NCBI GenBank assembly: GCA_017798145.1
Contig: CP059069.1
Coordinates: 3,209,226 to 3,273,225 of the forward strand
Reading direction: 5' to 3'
DNA length: 64,000 bases
From: Akkermansiaceae bacterium
Lineage (GTDB): Bacteria > Verrucomicrobiota > Verrucomicrobiia > Verrucomicrobiales > Akkermansiaceae
Part shown: positions 8,631 to 16,779 of the stretch, piece after piece
How positions within the stretch are numbered: the stretch's first letter is position 1
Layout of the letters: every line of letters starts with the position of its first letter
Notes under the pieces: generated by a model
Seen by the model: the letters and a program-made list of their open reading frames with translations, nothing else
Told to the model about the DNA's origin: nothing
Databases searched by the model: none
Made by a program: the position numbers and the translations under genes

Positions 8631-10940
8631 ATGAATACGGGCTTTTTGAAAGCATTGCTGTGCATGCAATTGCTGCTTGTCGGCAAAGCCATCGCCTGGA
8701 CCCCCGGCACCTACCCGGCACCCAGCCGGAATCTCACGGTTGACAGGCAATCCCGCAACGATGTCCTGTCATTCTGGCACGGTGTTTACCAGGCGTCCGA
8801 GGGTTTCCAAGGCCGGATGGGCTGGACAGGCTCCTATGCGACCACGCCCGGCTCGGAAGGGACCATCAGCCCGGCTTTCATCGCGGACACGGAGCGGCGC
8901 CTGAACTTTTACCGCGCCCTGGCGGGCGTCCCCGCAAACGCCACGCTCAACACCGCTTCCCTGGTGAACATCCAGCCCGGCGATGCGCACAAGCCGGACG
9001 CAAGCACCACCAAAGCCCTGGCGGTGCAGCGCGCCGCACACATGATCGCGGTCAATTACAACACAACGACAAGGACGAACCCGGCCTATTCGCACAACCC
9101 GCCGACCGATGCCATCCTATGGGACGCTTCCCGCTGGAATGCCATGTTCAACGGAAACATCACGCAGGGTTTCCATGGGCCTGACGCCATCACCGGATAT
9201 GTGACGGAAAACGCCGCCACCGGAGTGGGCACCGAGAACTCCATCGCCGCGCACCGCCGCTGGATCCTGAGAGCCGCCTCCACCAATTTCGCCACCGGCG
9301 ATGTGCCTGGTTTCAACAGGTTCGACGACTCCGGTGCGAGCCGCATCCTCCCGTCCAACGTGCTCTATGTGATACAGAACCCGGATGAGAACGCCACCGT
9401 GGCAGCCGCCTTCACCGCCTATCCACCCGCAGGCTTTTTCCCCTCGCCGCTGAATACGAAATTCTGGTCGCTCACCCGCCAGGGGGCGAATTTCTCGGCA
9501 GCGACAGTGACCGTATCCGTGGTGGGCGGTGCCACGGTAGCCGCCGTGAAGCAGCCGGTTTCAAGCGGTGCGGGGGACCCCACCATTGTCTGGCAAATGC
9601 CTGCTGCGGATGCCGCCACATCGTTCCCGGCGGACAAGACCTACCAAGTGACCGTCTCCGGGATCACCGGCACAGGCGTCCCCGCAAGCCACAGCTATCA
9701 GGTGACTATGGTGAACCCTGATATCCTGGCTTCCGACCAATCCCTTGCAGGCACGGACTCGCCGAATCCAAGTTTCCCGGCGAGCTACACCTTCACCCCT
9801 CCCCCGCATGCGGAGGCACTTCGGGTCAACACCTACCGGCAGATCCCGGCGACCTGGACGGAGAATGCGGAGGCAGCCACGGCCAGCCTCATCACGGACG
9901 GCACCGCAGCATCCTATCCGCTCCTGTTCACCGTTGCCTCCGGGGATACGAATTTCAAGCCGATCTCCGGTGCACGTTCCTTCCGCCTGGCGCATCCCAC
10001 GGAATACGACCTCACCGTGCGCGGCGTGCCCGAGCAGACGTTCCGTATCGATCGGAAAATGCTGCCCAGGGTGGGTGCGGCACTCTCCCTGAAATACAAG
10101 CTCGGCTTCATCGGCACGAACAGCCGCTTCGCCATCGAAATGTCCGACAACGGCGGAGCCACCTGGACGGCCCTGGAAACCATTCCGGGCAACGACAATG
10201 CCAGCACCCAGACTGCCGCGACAAGCGTCTCCTACCCCTTGCCGCTATCCGCCTCGCCCCTGAGCTTCCGCTTCCGGCTCTACGCGATCAATAGCAGCAG
10301 CGGCTATGTTTTCGCGGAAGACATCTTTCCCAACCGTGCCACTGGCGTATTCATCGACGACATCACGGTGACCAACTGCGATCTCCTCGATCCCCGCATG
10401 TCCAACGATCTTCCCGCCGGGGCCGCGAGCTTCACCCTGGACTCCACCACGCGCGGCGGCGATATGGCGGTTGGCGAGCAATGGCAGCTCGCCCTTCAGA
10501 CCAAGCTTGGAAATCGCTGGTTCCCCGACGGCCCGCTGAAAAGCATCGTGGCGTCTTCCGTGGTGCCCGCCACCCCTTACGAGCAGTGGTTGGCGGAAAA
10601 CCCGGGTGTCACCGGAGGTTTCGCAGACGATGACGATGGGGACGGCTTGCGCAACGGGGTGGAGTTCGCCTTTTTCAGCGATCCACGCGCGAACACCCCG
10701 GATCCGACGGAGGTGCTTGCCCCCGTCGGCGGTTCCACGGTCGCGCTGCGCCGCCCTCTCGCCATGGCAAGGGCGGGCGCGGTCTATGAAGCCCAATGCT
10801 CCGAGACGCTCGACGGCGGCTGGTCTTCAGAAAATGTCACCGTGACGATCGCCGGCGGTTTCATCACCGCCACGGCACCGCGGCCACCCTCGGGAAAATG
10901 CTTCCTGCGTTGGAAAATCACGGCCCAATCATTGCCGTGA
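8631..10940 (+). CDS. Secreted CAP (SCP/PR1)-domain protein with DxDxDG C-terminal tail
   Basis: The 769-aa protein is started at ATG 8631 to give the signal peptide MNTGFLKALLCMQLLLVGKAIA; a TTG at 8595 would add 12 residues. The CAP-like region (about residues 70-250) shows LNFYRALAGVPANA, AAHMIAVNYN, AYSHNPP, TENAATG and HRRWIL, the His/Glu/His pattern of CAP proteins. Ig-like or fibronectin-like stretches follow. The C-terminus has an Asp-rich loop (FADDDDGDGLRNGVEFAF) and a short beta-rich tail, a layout repeated in the GH13 protein at the end of this window. It is likely extracellular or surface bound. The role of CAP domains in bacteria is largely unsettled. Confidence 0.82.
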   Translation: MNTGFLKALLCMQLLLVGKAIAWTPGTYPAPSRNLTVDRQSRNDVLSFWHGVYQASEGFQGRMGWTGSYATTPGSEGTISPAFIADTERRLNFYRALAGVPANATLNTASLVNIQPGDAHKPDASTTKALAVQRAAHMIAVNYNTTTRTNPAYSHNPPTDAILWDASRWNAMFNGNITQGFHGPDAITGYVTENAATGVGTENSIAAHRRWILRAASTNFATGDVPGFNRFDDSGASRILPSNVLYVIQNPDENATVAAAFTAYPPAGFFPSPLNTKFWSLTRQGANFSAATVTVSVVGGATVAAVKQPVSSGAGDPTIVWQMPAADAATSFPADKTYQVTVSGITGTGVPASHSYQVTMVNPDILASDQSLAGTDSPNPSFPASYTFTPPPHAEALRVNTYRQIPATWTENAEAATASLITDGTAASYPLLFTVASGDTNFKPISGARSFRLAHPTEYDLTVRGVPEQTFRIDRKMLPRVGAALSLKYKLGFIGTNSRFAIEMSDNGGATWTALETIPGNDNASTQTAATSVSYPLPLSASPLSFRFRLYAINSSSGYVFAEDIFPNRATGVFIDDITVTNCDLLDPRMSNDLPAGAASFTLDSTTRGGDMAVGEQWQLALQTKLGNRWFPDGPLKSIVASSVVPATPYEQWLAENPGVTGGFADDDDGDGLRNGVEFAFFSDPRANTPDPTEVLAPVGGSTVALRRPLAMARAGAVYEAQCSETLDGGWSSENVTVTIAGGFITATAPRPPSGKCFLRWKITAQSLP

Positions 10941-10989
10941 ATCGGGTTTGGCTTGCGGTGACGGGCTTTGCGATTAGTTTGCCGACCTT

Positions 10990-11472
10990 ATGAGTGCTAC
11001 AAAAGCTATCGAAAACATCAAGCCCTCCTCGGTGGATGCCATCGCCGCGAACCTCAACCAGGTGCTTGCCGATTCCTACGGGCTTCTCGGCCAGCTCCAC
11101 ATCGCACACTGGAATGTGGAAGGGACGGATTTCCTCGCCCTGCACCAGATGTTCCAGGCGCAATACGAAGAACTCTTCGTGGCGATCGACGACATTGCGG
11201 AGCGCACACGCGCAATCGGCAGGTATTCGGAAGGCGGGCTGAAACGCTTGGCGGAAATGTCCAATGTCAGCGAGGCGCCCTCCGCGGCGGCGGCGTCTTC
11301 CAAGGAATTCGTCTCATCCGTCCTCATGGCGAACGAGGTGGTCATCGAGGCCGCGGTGAAAGCCCGCAAGGTTGCAGCCGAGGCAGGCGATGCGGAAACC
11401 GAGGATCTTCTCATCGGGCGCATCGGTGTGCATCAGAAAGCAGTCTGGTTCCTCAACAGTTACCTGAAATAA
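10990..11472 (+). CDS. dps: Dps/ferritin-like DNA-protection protein
   Basis: The 160-aa protein is close to the usual Dps length. The conserved ferroxidase signature is present: LHIAHWNVEGTDFLALHQMF followed by YEELFVAIDDIAER, giving the His, Asp and Glu ligands shared between subunits. Dps forms a dodecamer that oxidises Fe(II) with hydrogen peroxide, stores iron and binds DNA under starvation or oxidative stress. The start ATG has no Shine-Dalgarno motif. A strong intrinsic terminator follows, lying inside the 3' end of the convergent 54-aa gene. Confidence 0.95.
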   Translation: MSATKAIENIKPSSVDAIAANLNQVLADSYGLLGQLHIAHWNVEGTDFLALHQMFQAQYEELFVAIDDIAERTRAIGRYSEGGLKRLAEMSNVSEAPSAAAASSKEFVSSVLMANEVVIEAAVKARKVAAEAGDAETEDLLIGRIGVHQKAVWFLNSYLK

Positions 11473-11484
11473 CGCGACCCCGCC

Positions 11485-11649
11485 TCACTTGGTTTCCTCA
11501 AAGCCCTTTGCCTTGCAGAGGGCTTTTTTCGTGTTCGCGACACGTCCGCACTTGCGGCAATAGAACTTCGGGTCGCGGATGATCGCAAACAAGCGCTCGG
11601 GTTGTTCCTCCAGCTCCTTCTTTGACCAATCGCAGATCGTTTTCGCCAT
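11485..11649 (-). CDS. Small Cys4 (zinc-ribbon-like) conserved protein, 54 aa
   Basis: The 54-residue product begins MAKTICDWSKKELEEQ and has cysteines at positions 6, 31, 34 and 45, with the core YCRKCGRVANTKKALC. The spacing suggests a zinc-binding or other metal-binding mini-domain. Small proteins of this kind with an RDPK-x-YCRKCGRVA core are, from family knowledge, widespread in bacteria without a known function. It converges on dps; its stop lies 12 bp beyond the dps stop. A predicted promoter (TTGCGA-17-TACTAT) places the transcription start at or beside the ATG, so the message may be leaderless. A Fur-like palindrome overlaps the -35 box. Confidence 0.8.
   Translation of the reverse strand: MAKTICDWSKKELEEQPERLFAIIRDPKFYCRKCGRVANTKKALCKAKGFEETK
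11501..11530 (+). terminator. Intrinsic terminator of dps, inside the convergent 54-aa gene
   Basis: AAGCCCTTTGC and GCAGAGGGCTT form an 11-bp stem with one G-T wobble around a 3-nt loop (CTT), followed by TTTTTC. It terminates plus-strand transcription from dps. The same bases encode the C-terminal part of the minus-strand 54-aa protein. Confidence 0.85.
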
Positions 11650-11655
11650 GTGGAG

Positions 11656-11684
11656 ATAGTAGACGTATTGAGAATAATTCGCAA
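11656..11684 (-). promoter_or_regulatory. Predicted promoter of the 54-aa gene (leaderless)
   Basis: On the minus strand TTGCGA (11684-11679) and TACTAT (11661-11656) are separated by exactly 17 bp, a sigma-70-like layout. The ATG begins at 11649, about 7 nt after the -10 box, so transcription would start at or next to the start codon. Confidence 0.5.
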
Positions 11685-11686
11685 TA
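11666..11686. promoter_or_regulatory. Fur-like 21-bp palindromic operator
   Basis: TATTGAGAAT-A-ATTCGCAATA is an inverted repeat with 10-bp arms, one mismatch and a 1-bp centre. The core TGAGAATAATTCGCA differs from a 7-1-7 Fur-type site (TGAGAAT-N-ATTCTCA) at one position. It covers the -35 region of the minus-strand promoter and lies 43 bp upstream of the plus-strand gene at 11729, so it could control both. Assignment to Fur rather than a relative such as PerR or Zur is inference. Confidence 0.6.
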
Positions 11687-11728
11687 GCATTTGACGGAAT
11701 AAGAAGGCCCGTTCATTTTCAGGGGGTG

Positions 11729-12154
11729 ATGGTTTCGACAAAACAAGCTCCTGCCGAGAAGCAACCCGGGAATCTTGCCATCCCTAGCTTATCGCCGCTG
11801 ATCGGCTGGATCGATAGGGAGCTTGCGGACACCTTCGGAACGGCGCATGGACGGGGAGGGGATACCTTGCTGAAGCTGCGCAGGGAGTTTTCCCGGAACT
11901 GCCTGAACTCCGCGATCGGAGGCTTCTACCGGCTCTTGCCAAGGCTGGAGCGGAACCACTTTCTCCTCAGCTACCGCATTCGCCGTTGGATTTCGCTGAA
12001 TTATGAGATCACCGTATCCGATCCCCTGGAAAGGGTGCCTGCGGAAAGGTTGTCCATCCGCCAAGGAGACAGGGCTCTGGCGGACCACCGCGGGGATTTC
12101 GCGCAGCGGGGCATCGCGGCTGCTGATGTGCGCATGCAGGTCGTGGTGCGCTGA
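11729..12154 (+). CDS. Unknown protein downstream of a Fur-like site, 141 aa
   Basis: I do not recognise the family. The product has no signal peptide or membrane helix. It has a Pro/Gln N-terminus, a helical middle (LLKLRREFSRNCLNSAIGGF, RLLPRLERNHFLLSYRIRRW) and a charged C-terminus. ATG 11729 is preceded by AGGGGG only 2-3 nt away; GTG 11726 is also possible. It diverges from the 54-aa Cys4 gene across the Fur-like palindrome and converges with the pilin-like gene 7 bp away. A competing antisense frame (11789-12208) has less protein-like composition and was not accepted. Confidence 0.6.
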   Translation: MVSTKQAPAEKQPGNLAIPSLSPLIGWIDRELADTFGTAHGRGGDTLLKLRREFSRNCLNSAIGGFYRLLPRLERNHFLLSYRIRRWISLNYEITVSDPLERVPAERLSIRQGDRALADHRGDFAQRGIAAADVRMQVVVR

Positions 12155-12161
12155 GACCCCT

Positions 12162-12773
12162 CTATTCCGGGTAGCGGATGTCGGGAATCTTGCCTTTCCA
12201 GAGGCCATTCTCAGGATCGAGGAGGTGAAGTCCGCCGCCGATGAGGGCTTCGCCTTTGCTGTTGATGTTCAGGACGGTGACGGATCTATCCAATCGCAGG
12301 ACAACGGCTTTTCTGTCGAAGGGCTTGGGATCGAATTTCTTTGTGCCGGGAATCAATGGGGCGAAGGCGATGGGTAGGGCCGGATGATCGTCCCGTGAAA
12401 TGTTGGCGATGTAGGCGAAGGCACACTCACCTTTTTCCAAGAGATGTCCGGGGCTGATATCGCCATCGGGTTTTCTCGCTCCGTCAACCTTGGCGTAGAA
12501 GATTTGCTCGGAATCAGAGAGTTGTGCGGCGAAGAGCTGGCGGAAGAGGGCGTTGGAGGAGGTGCCGGAGAGATTGGTTTTTGATGGGTGCTTTTCTCTG
12601 ACGAGGGCTGCGGTTTCGTCGCTGGGGAAACTTCCGTATTCCGCGTTGAAGTCCATGAGTGGGTAATAGAGCTGGCCGAGGTTGGAGATGGCCTGGGCTT
12701 GGACGGGATTCTTCTTGCTGCGAATGATCTCTGTGATCGGTTCTTCGATCGATGGTTGATCGTCTTCGGGCAT
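12162..12773 (-). CDS. Pilin-like (type II secretion G-like) domain protein lacking the prepilin helix
   Basis: The 203-aa product resembles the globular part of verrucomicrobial prepilin-type proteins: AQAISNLGQLYYPLMDFNAE then YGSFPSDETAALV, SNALFRQLFAAQLSDSEQIF and a late GDxSV-like strand (RLDRSVTVLNINSKGEAL). Family members normally begin with a cleavable basic leader and a hydrophobic helix. Here the N-terminus is acidic and hydrophilic (MPEDDQPSIEEPITEIIRSK), with no helix to insert in the membrane. It lies 39 bp downstream of gatB on the same strand. Function is unknown; it could be cytoplasmic or a truncated derivative. Confidence 0.65.
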   Translation of the reverse strand: MPEDDQPSIEEPITEIIRSKKNPVQAQAISNLGQLYYPLMDFNAEYGSFPSDETAALVREKHPSKTNLSGTSSNALFRQLFAAQLSDSEQIFYAKVDGARKPDGDISPGHLLEKGECAFAYIANISRDDHPALPIAFAPLIPGTKKFDPKPFDRKAVVLRLDRSVTVLNINSKGEALIGGGLHLLDPENGLWKGKIPDIRYPE

Positions 12774-12793
12774 GGGTTTTTGCTGTGGGAAGA

Positions 12794-12812
12794 CGGCGAC
12801 CGAAGATCGCCG
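12794..12812. repeat. Hairpin directly after the gatB stop codon
   Basis: CGGCGA-CCGAAGA-TCGCCG forms a 6-bp stem with a 7-nt loop and abuts the gatB stop (12813). It has no T-run, so it is not a typical intrinsic terminator. It may act as an mRNA 3' stabiliser or be a copy of a REP-like element. Confidence 0.5.
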
Positions 12813-14264
12813 CTACAGTAGCTTCGCCCGGAGCAGGTCGGTGACCTGTTTCGGGTTGGGCTTGGTGGGGGCGGCTTTCATGACTTTTCCGGTGAGGAAG
12901 TTGAGGAGCTTTTCGTTGCCGGCTTTGATGGCTTCGACTTCGGTGGGGTTTTCGGCGATGGCGGTGTCGACTAGGGCTTCGAGATCGCCGGCGGAGGTGG
13001 GTTTGAAGCCCAGGTCGTCGGCGATGTCTTTCGGGGCTTTTTCCGGGGAGGCGAAGAGGGCGGTGAAGACTTCCTTGGCTTGGTTCGGGGCGAGGGTGCC
13101 GTCTTCGACTAGGACGAGGAGGTCGCGGAGTTTCTCCGGGGGGACGGGGCAATCGGCGATGGTGATGGATTGCTCGTTGAGGGTGCCGAGGAGGTTGTTG
13201 ATGAGGAAGTTCGCGGTCTTTTTGGCGGGGATGGCCGGGTCTGCGGTGGCTTCGAAATAGCTGGCGAGGTGGCTGTCGGCGGTGAGGACGGCGGCGTCGT
13301 AGGGGGTGAGGCCGAAGTCGTTTTCGTAGCGGGCGATTCTTTCCAAACGCGGCTCGGGGACGAGGGGGCGGACGGTTTCTAACAGAGGAGCGGTGGCGAT
13401 GGGGAGGAGGTCGGGGCAGGGGAAGTAGCGGTAGTCGTGGGCGTCTTCCTTGGTGCGCATGAGCTGGGTCTCGCCGAGGTCGTCGTTCCAGCGGCGGGTG
13501 GATTGGATCTGGGGATGCCCGGCGTCGAGTTCCTCGGTCTGGCGGGCGATCTCGTGGTGGATGGAGCGGCGGATGGCGGAGAAGGAATTGAGGTTTTTCA
13601 GCTCAACCTTCGCGCCGAGGGGATCGGATTCGTTTTTGCGGAGGGAGATGTTCACGTCGCAGCGGAGATTGCCTTTTTCGAGGTCGGCGTCGGAGGTGTT
13701 GCAGGAATGGAGAACCATCTGCAGGGAGCGGAGGTAGGCGAAGGCTTCCTCGGCGGATTCGAGATCCGGCTCGGTGACGATCTCCATGAGGGGGGTTCCG
13801 GCGCGGTTGAAGTCGATGAGGGAGGTGGTGGCGAGGTGGGTGGATTTCGCGACGTCTTCTTCGAGGTGGATGCGGTTGAGGCGGACGACCTTGTTCGGGG
13901 TCTTGATGTCTTTTCTCGCGTCGGTTGGGTAGCAATCGTCGAAGAGGGGAACGCCGCCGCCGAGGCAGAGGGGAAAATCCATCTGGGTGGTCTGGTAGTT
14001 TTTCGGCATGTCCGGATAGAAATAATTTTTCCGGTCCCAGCGGGAAAATTCCGGTGAGCAGCAGCCGAGGGCGAGGCCGGTGAGGAGGGTTTTCTCAATG
14101 GCGCGCTTGTTGAGGACGGGCAGTGCGCCGGGGTAGCCGAGGCAGACGGGGCAGGTGTTCGTGTTCGGGTCGTCGCCGAAGGAGGTGCGGCAGGCGCAGA
14201 ACATCTTGGTGTCGGTGTTGACCTGGGCGTGGACTTCGAGGCCGATGGTAACTAGGTAGGACAT
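12813..14264 (-). CDS. gatB: Aspartyl/glutamyl-tRNA amidotransferase subunit B
   Basis: The 483-aa protein matches GatB length and sequence: IGLEVHAQVNTDTKMFCAC at the N-terminus, the zinc-binding and Gly-rich CPVCLGYPGALPVLN, and the YFYPDMPKNYQ signature. The C-terminal ~150 residues form the GatB/Yqey tail (LLGTLNEQSITIADCPVPPE). GatB acts in GatCAB, which phosphorylates and amidates misacylated Glu-tRNA(Gln) or Asp-tRNA(Asn) using ammonia from GatA. gatA and gatC are not in this window. The 53-bp gap upstream of its start is filled by a heptamer array. Confidence 0.97.
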   Translation of the reverse strand: MSYLVTIGLEVHAQVNTDTKMFCACRTSFGDDPNTNTCPVCLGYPGALPVLNKRAIEKTLLTGLALGCCSPEFSRWDRKNYFYPDMPKNYQTTQMDFPLCLGGGVPLFDDCYPTDARKDIKTPNKVVRLNRIHLEEDVAKSTHLATTSLIDFNRAGTPLMEIVTEPDLESAEEAFAYLRSLQMVLHSCNTSDADLEKGNLRCDVNISLRKNESDPLGAKVELKNLNSFSAIRRSIHHEIARQTEELDAGHPQIQSTRRWNDDLGETQLMRTKEDAHDYRYFPCPDLLPIATAPLLETVRPLVPEPRLERIARYENDFGLTPYDAAVLTADSHLASYFEATADPAIPAKKTANFLINNLLGTLNEQSITIADCPVPPEKLRDLLVLVEDGTLAPNQAKEVFTALFASPEKAPKDIADDLGFKPTSAGDLEALVDTAIAENPTEVEAIKAGNEKLLNFLTGKVMKAAPTKPNPKQVTDLLRAKLL

Positions 14265-14313
14265 GGGAGAGAGTGGGAAGTGCCGAGTGAGAAGTGATCA
14301 GTGAGAAGAGAAG
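14265..14313. repeat. Degenerate heptamer array AGTGNNN x6
   Basis: From 14272 the units are AGTGGGA, AGTGCCG, AGTGAGA, AGTGATC, AGTGAGA and AGAGAAG, all in the same 7-bp phase, preceded by GGGAGAG beside the gatB start codon. It fills almost the whole gap between hom and gatB. Confidence 0.85.
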
Positions 14314-14317
14314 ATTC

Positions 14318-15643
14318 CTAGCCGAGGTTTTCGATGCGGAAGACTACGGGTTGGGAGTTTACGCAGTCGAGGGATTCGATTTCGGCGAGGGCTGCAGTCA
14401 ATTTTCCAAAGGGGCAGGAGTGGAGTAGGAAGACCATGTCGACGAATTCGGCGTCGGGGTTGGAGGAATCGACGGGGGAGTGGGTGCCGGAAATGCCGAT
14501 CCTGTGGTTGGCGATGACGGTGGCGATCTCGGCGACTACGCCGGGGCGGTCGGTGACGTCGAAGCGGACGTAGTAGGCGGTGCTGGTTTCCTCGATGGGG
14601 ACGAGGGTGCCGGTTTCCCGGTAGGGGAGGAAACCGCGGTGGCGGGCGGTGTGGGCGAGGTCGCGGGCGGCTTCGACGAGGTCGGCGACGACCGAGGAGG
14701 CGGTGGGGCCTTGTCCGGCTCCGCGGCCGTAGAAGAGGGATTCGCCTGCGGCGTCGGCGTTGACGGAGACGGCGTTGAAGACCCCGTTGACGGAGGCGAG
14801 GATGTGTTTCTGGGAAATGAAGGATGGCTGGACGCGGAGCTCGACGGAGCCGCCATCGCGTTCGCGGACGACGGCGAGAAGCTTGATGACATAGCCGAGG
14901 GATTTCGCGAACTGGATGTCGGTGGGGCGGACTTGCTCGATACCGGTGACGTAGATGCTGGCGGGATCGATTGGGAAACCGTAGGCGAGGGTGGCGAGGA
15001 GGATGGCCTTGTGGGCGGCGTCCCAGCCGTTGACGTCGAGGGCGGGATCAGCCTCTGCGTAGCCGAGATCCTGGGCTTCCTGGAGGGCGGTCGGGTAATC
15101 GATGCCGCGCAGGGTCATCTGCTCGAGGATGTAGTTCGAGGTGCCGTTGATGATGCCGGTGAAGGAGTGAATCTGGTTGCCGATGAAGGAATCCTGGACG
15201 GTTTTGACGATGGGGATCCCCCCGGCGATGGCTGCCTCAAAGAAGATGGGTGTTTCCATTTTCCGGGAAATGGCGAAGAGCTCGACCCCGCGCTCGGCGA
15301 GGAGTGCCTTGTTGCCGGTAACGACTGGTTTTTTCGCGAGGAGGGCGGAGGCGACGATTTCGAAGGCGTCGGTGGTGCCGCCGATCAGCTCCACGACGAT
15401 GTCCACGGAGGGATCGTTGACGAGTTCGTGCCAGTCGGTGGTGAGGATTTCCGCAGGGACGGCGGAGGTGGTGGCGCGGGTCTTGTTGGGGTCGCGGACG
15501 AGGATTTTCGTGATGTGGAGGGAAACGCCTTTGGCGGTGCGGTCGGAGATGAGATCGCCGTTTTTTGCTATCGTGTTCCATACGCCGGAGCCGACGGTGC
15601 CGAAGCCCGCCAAGCCGATCCCCAATGTTTTGCAGTTGCTCAC
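14318..15643 (-). CDS. hom: Homoserine dehydrogenase with C-terminal ACT domain
   Basis: The protein has 441 aa from GTG 15643. A longer frame to 15754 adds 37 residues that run through the repeat and terminator upstream and is unlikely to be translated. LGIGLAGFGTVGSGVW is the NAD(P)-binding glycine motif. Catalytic-domain landmarks are AIAGGIPIVKTVQDSF, INGTSNYILEQM and DPALDVNGWDAAHKAILLA, which includes the Asp/Lys that act on homoserine. The last ~80 residues are an ACT domain (VRFDVTDRPGVVAEIATVI), consistent with threonine feedback. It catalyses aspartate-semialdehyde to homoserine for threonine and methionine synthesis. No aspartate kinase is fused or adjacent. Confidence 0.95.
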   Translation of the reverse strand: MSNCKTLGIGLAGFGTVGSGVWNTIAKNGDLISDRTAKGVSLHITKILVRDPNKTRATTSAVPAEILTTDWHELVNDPSVDIVVELIGGTTDAFEIVASALLAKKPVVTGNKALLAERGVELFAISRKMETPIFFEAAIAGGIPIVKTVQDSFIGNQIHSFTGIINGTSNYILEQMTLRGIDYPTALQEAQDLGYAEADPALDVNGWDAAHKAILLATLAYGFPIDPASIYVTGIEQVRPTDIQFAKSLGYVIKLLAVVRERDGGSVELRVQPSFISQKHILASVNGVFNAVSVNADAAGESLFYGRGAGQGPTASSVVADLVEAARDLAHTARHRGFLPYRETGTLVPIEETSTAYYVRFDVTDRPGVVAEIATVIANHRIGISGTHSPVDSSNPDAEFVDMVFLLHSCPFGKLTAALAEIESLDCVNSQPVVFRIENLG

Positions 15644-15669
15644 GCGGGCAGGCTGGATCTTTGAATCCC

Positions 15670-15687
15670 AAACTTCAAACTTCAAAA
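15670..15687. repeat. Heptamer repeat AAACTTC x2.5
   Basis: AAACTTC-AAACTTC-AAAA lies in the leader of hom, between the hom start and the terminator of the floA operon. Confidence 0.7.
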
Positions 15688-15693
15688 CCGGGG

Positions 15694-15724
15694 GAAAGAA
15701 AACGCCCGAGGGAATCCCCGGGCG
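15694..15724 (-). terminator. Intrinsic terminator of the nfeD-floA operon
   Basis: Read on the minus strand, CGCCCGGGGATTCCC...CGGGCG folds with 6 outer GC pairs plus an inner GGG/CCC, then TTTTCTTT. It lies 53 bp downstream of the floA stop and upstream of hom, separating the two units. Confidence 0.85.
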
Positions 15725-15776
15725 ATTTGATGCACCGCGGGACGCGGTTTTCACGGCCTGCCCCGGGAGGGGGCAG

Positions 15777-16772
15777 TTACGGCTGTTTGGATATGGAGTC
15801 GCGCATCCCGGTGTCGGATTTGATGTTTTCCATGCGGTAGTAGTCCATGACGCCGAGGTTGCCGGAGCGGAAGGCTTCGGCGAGGGCGAGGGGGACCTGG
15901 GCTTCGGCCTCGACGACCTTGGCTTTCATTTCCGCGACGCGGGCGATCATTTCCTGCTCGAGGGCGACGGCGGCGGCGCGGCGGATTTCGGCTTCGGCCT
16001 GGGCCATGTTCTTGTTCGCCTCGGCCTGGGCTTCCTGGAGCTGGGCGCCGACGTTCTCGCCGACATCGACGTCCGCGATGTCGATGGAGAGGATCTCGAA
16101 GGCGGTGCCGACATCGAGGCCGCGGGCGAGGACGACCTTGGAGATGGAGTCGGGGCTTTCGAGGACGACCTTGTAGGATTCGGCGGAGCCGATGGTGGTG
16201 ACGATGCCCTCGCCGACGCGGGCGATAATGGTTTCCTCCTTCGCGCCGCCGACGAAGCGGTCGAGGTTGGTGCGGACGGTGACGCGGGCACGGACCTTGA
16301 CCTGGATCCCGTCCTTGGAGACGCCATCGATGGTGGTTCGGCCGGAGGAGGGTGCGGGGCAGTCGATGACTTTCGGGTCAACGGAAGTCCGGACGGCCTC
16401 GACGACGGATTTTTCGGAACCCTTGGTTGCGAGGTCGATGGCACAGGCACGATCCCAGTTGAGGTTGATGCCGGCTTTCATGGCGGCGATGAGTGCCTGG
16501 ATGGTGGGGAGGACGTTTCCTCCGGCGAGGTAGTGGGCTTCGATTTCGTTGATGTCGATCTCGATTCCGGCCTTTTTGGCGGTGATGCGGCTATCGACGA
16601 TGGGGCCGTATGGCACCTGGCGGAGTCGCATGGCGATGAGATCCGAGAAGCCGACGTATGCCCCGGCCAGCCATGCGCGCAGCCAGACGCTGAAGAATGA
16701 GAGGATTATGAAGGCGGCGATGAGGCCGACGATGCCGAGGATGATGAGCAGGATGGTGGTGAGGTCTAACAT
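15777..16772 (-). CDS. floA: Flotillin-like protein FloA
   Basis: The 331-aa protein matches FloA/UPF0365 across its length. It has a short N-terminal membrane hairpin ([20 protein letters not shown]), then a PHB/SPFH-like region ([40 protein letters not shown]). A long Ala/Glu-rich coiled coil follows ([20 protein letters not shown]). FloA scaffolds functional membrane microdomains and influences membrane fluidity and protease activity, as studied in Bacillus. It is the last gene of an operon with two NfeD proteins, 7 bp after the short NfeD, the classical flotillin-NfeD pairing. A strong terminator follows. Confidence 0.95.
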   Translation of the reverse strand: MLDLTTILLIILGIVGLIAAFIILSFFSVWLRAWLAGAYVGFSDLIAMRLRQVPYGPIVDSRITAKKAGIEIDINEIEAHYLAGGNVLPTIQALIAAMKAGINLNWDRACAIDLATKGSEKSVVEAVRTSVDPKVIDCPAPSSGRTTIDGVSKDGIQVKVRARVTVRTNLDRFVGGAKEETIIARVGEGIVTTIGSAESYKVVLESPDSISKVVLARGLDVGTAFEILSIDIADVDVGENVGAQLQEAQAEANKNMAQAEAEIRRAAAVALEQEMIARVAEMKAKVVEAEAQVPLALAEAFRSGNLGVMDYYRMENIKSDTGMRDSISKQP

Positions 16773-16779
16773 GGGAGGT

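Noticed and set aside
11789..12208. 139-aa minus frame opposite the unknown gene at 11729
   Set aside because: Considered as the real gene, but its start lies in the pilin-like gene and its composition is less protein-like; the plus frame was kept with moderate confidence.
14480..16700. Long plus frames (14480-15664 and 15177-16700) opposite hom and floA
   Set aside because: Gly/Asp/Glu-rich shadows of well-identified minus genes, crossing the terminator between them.
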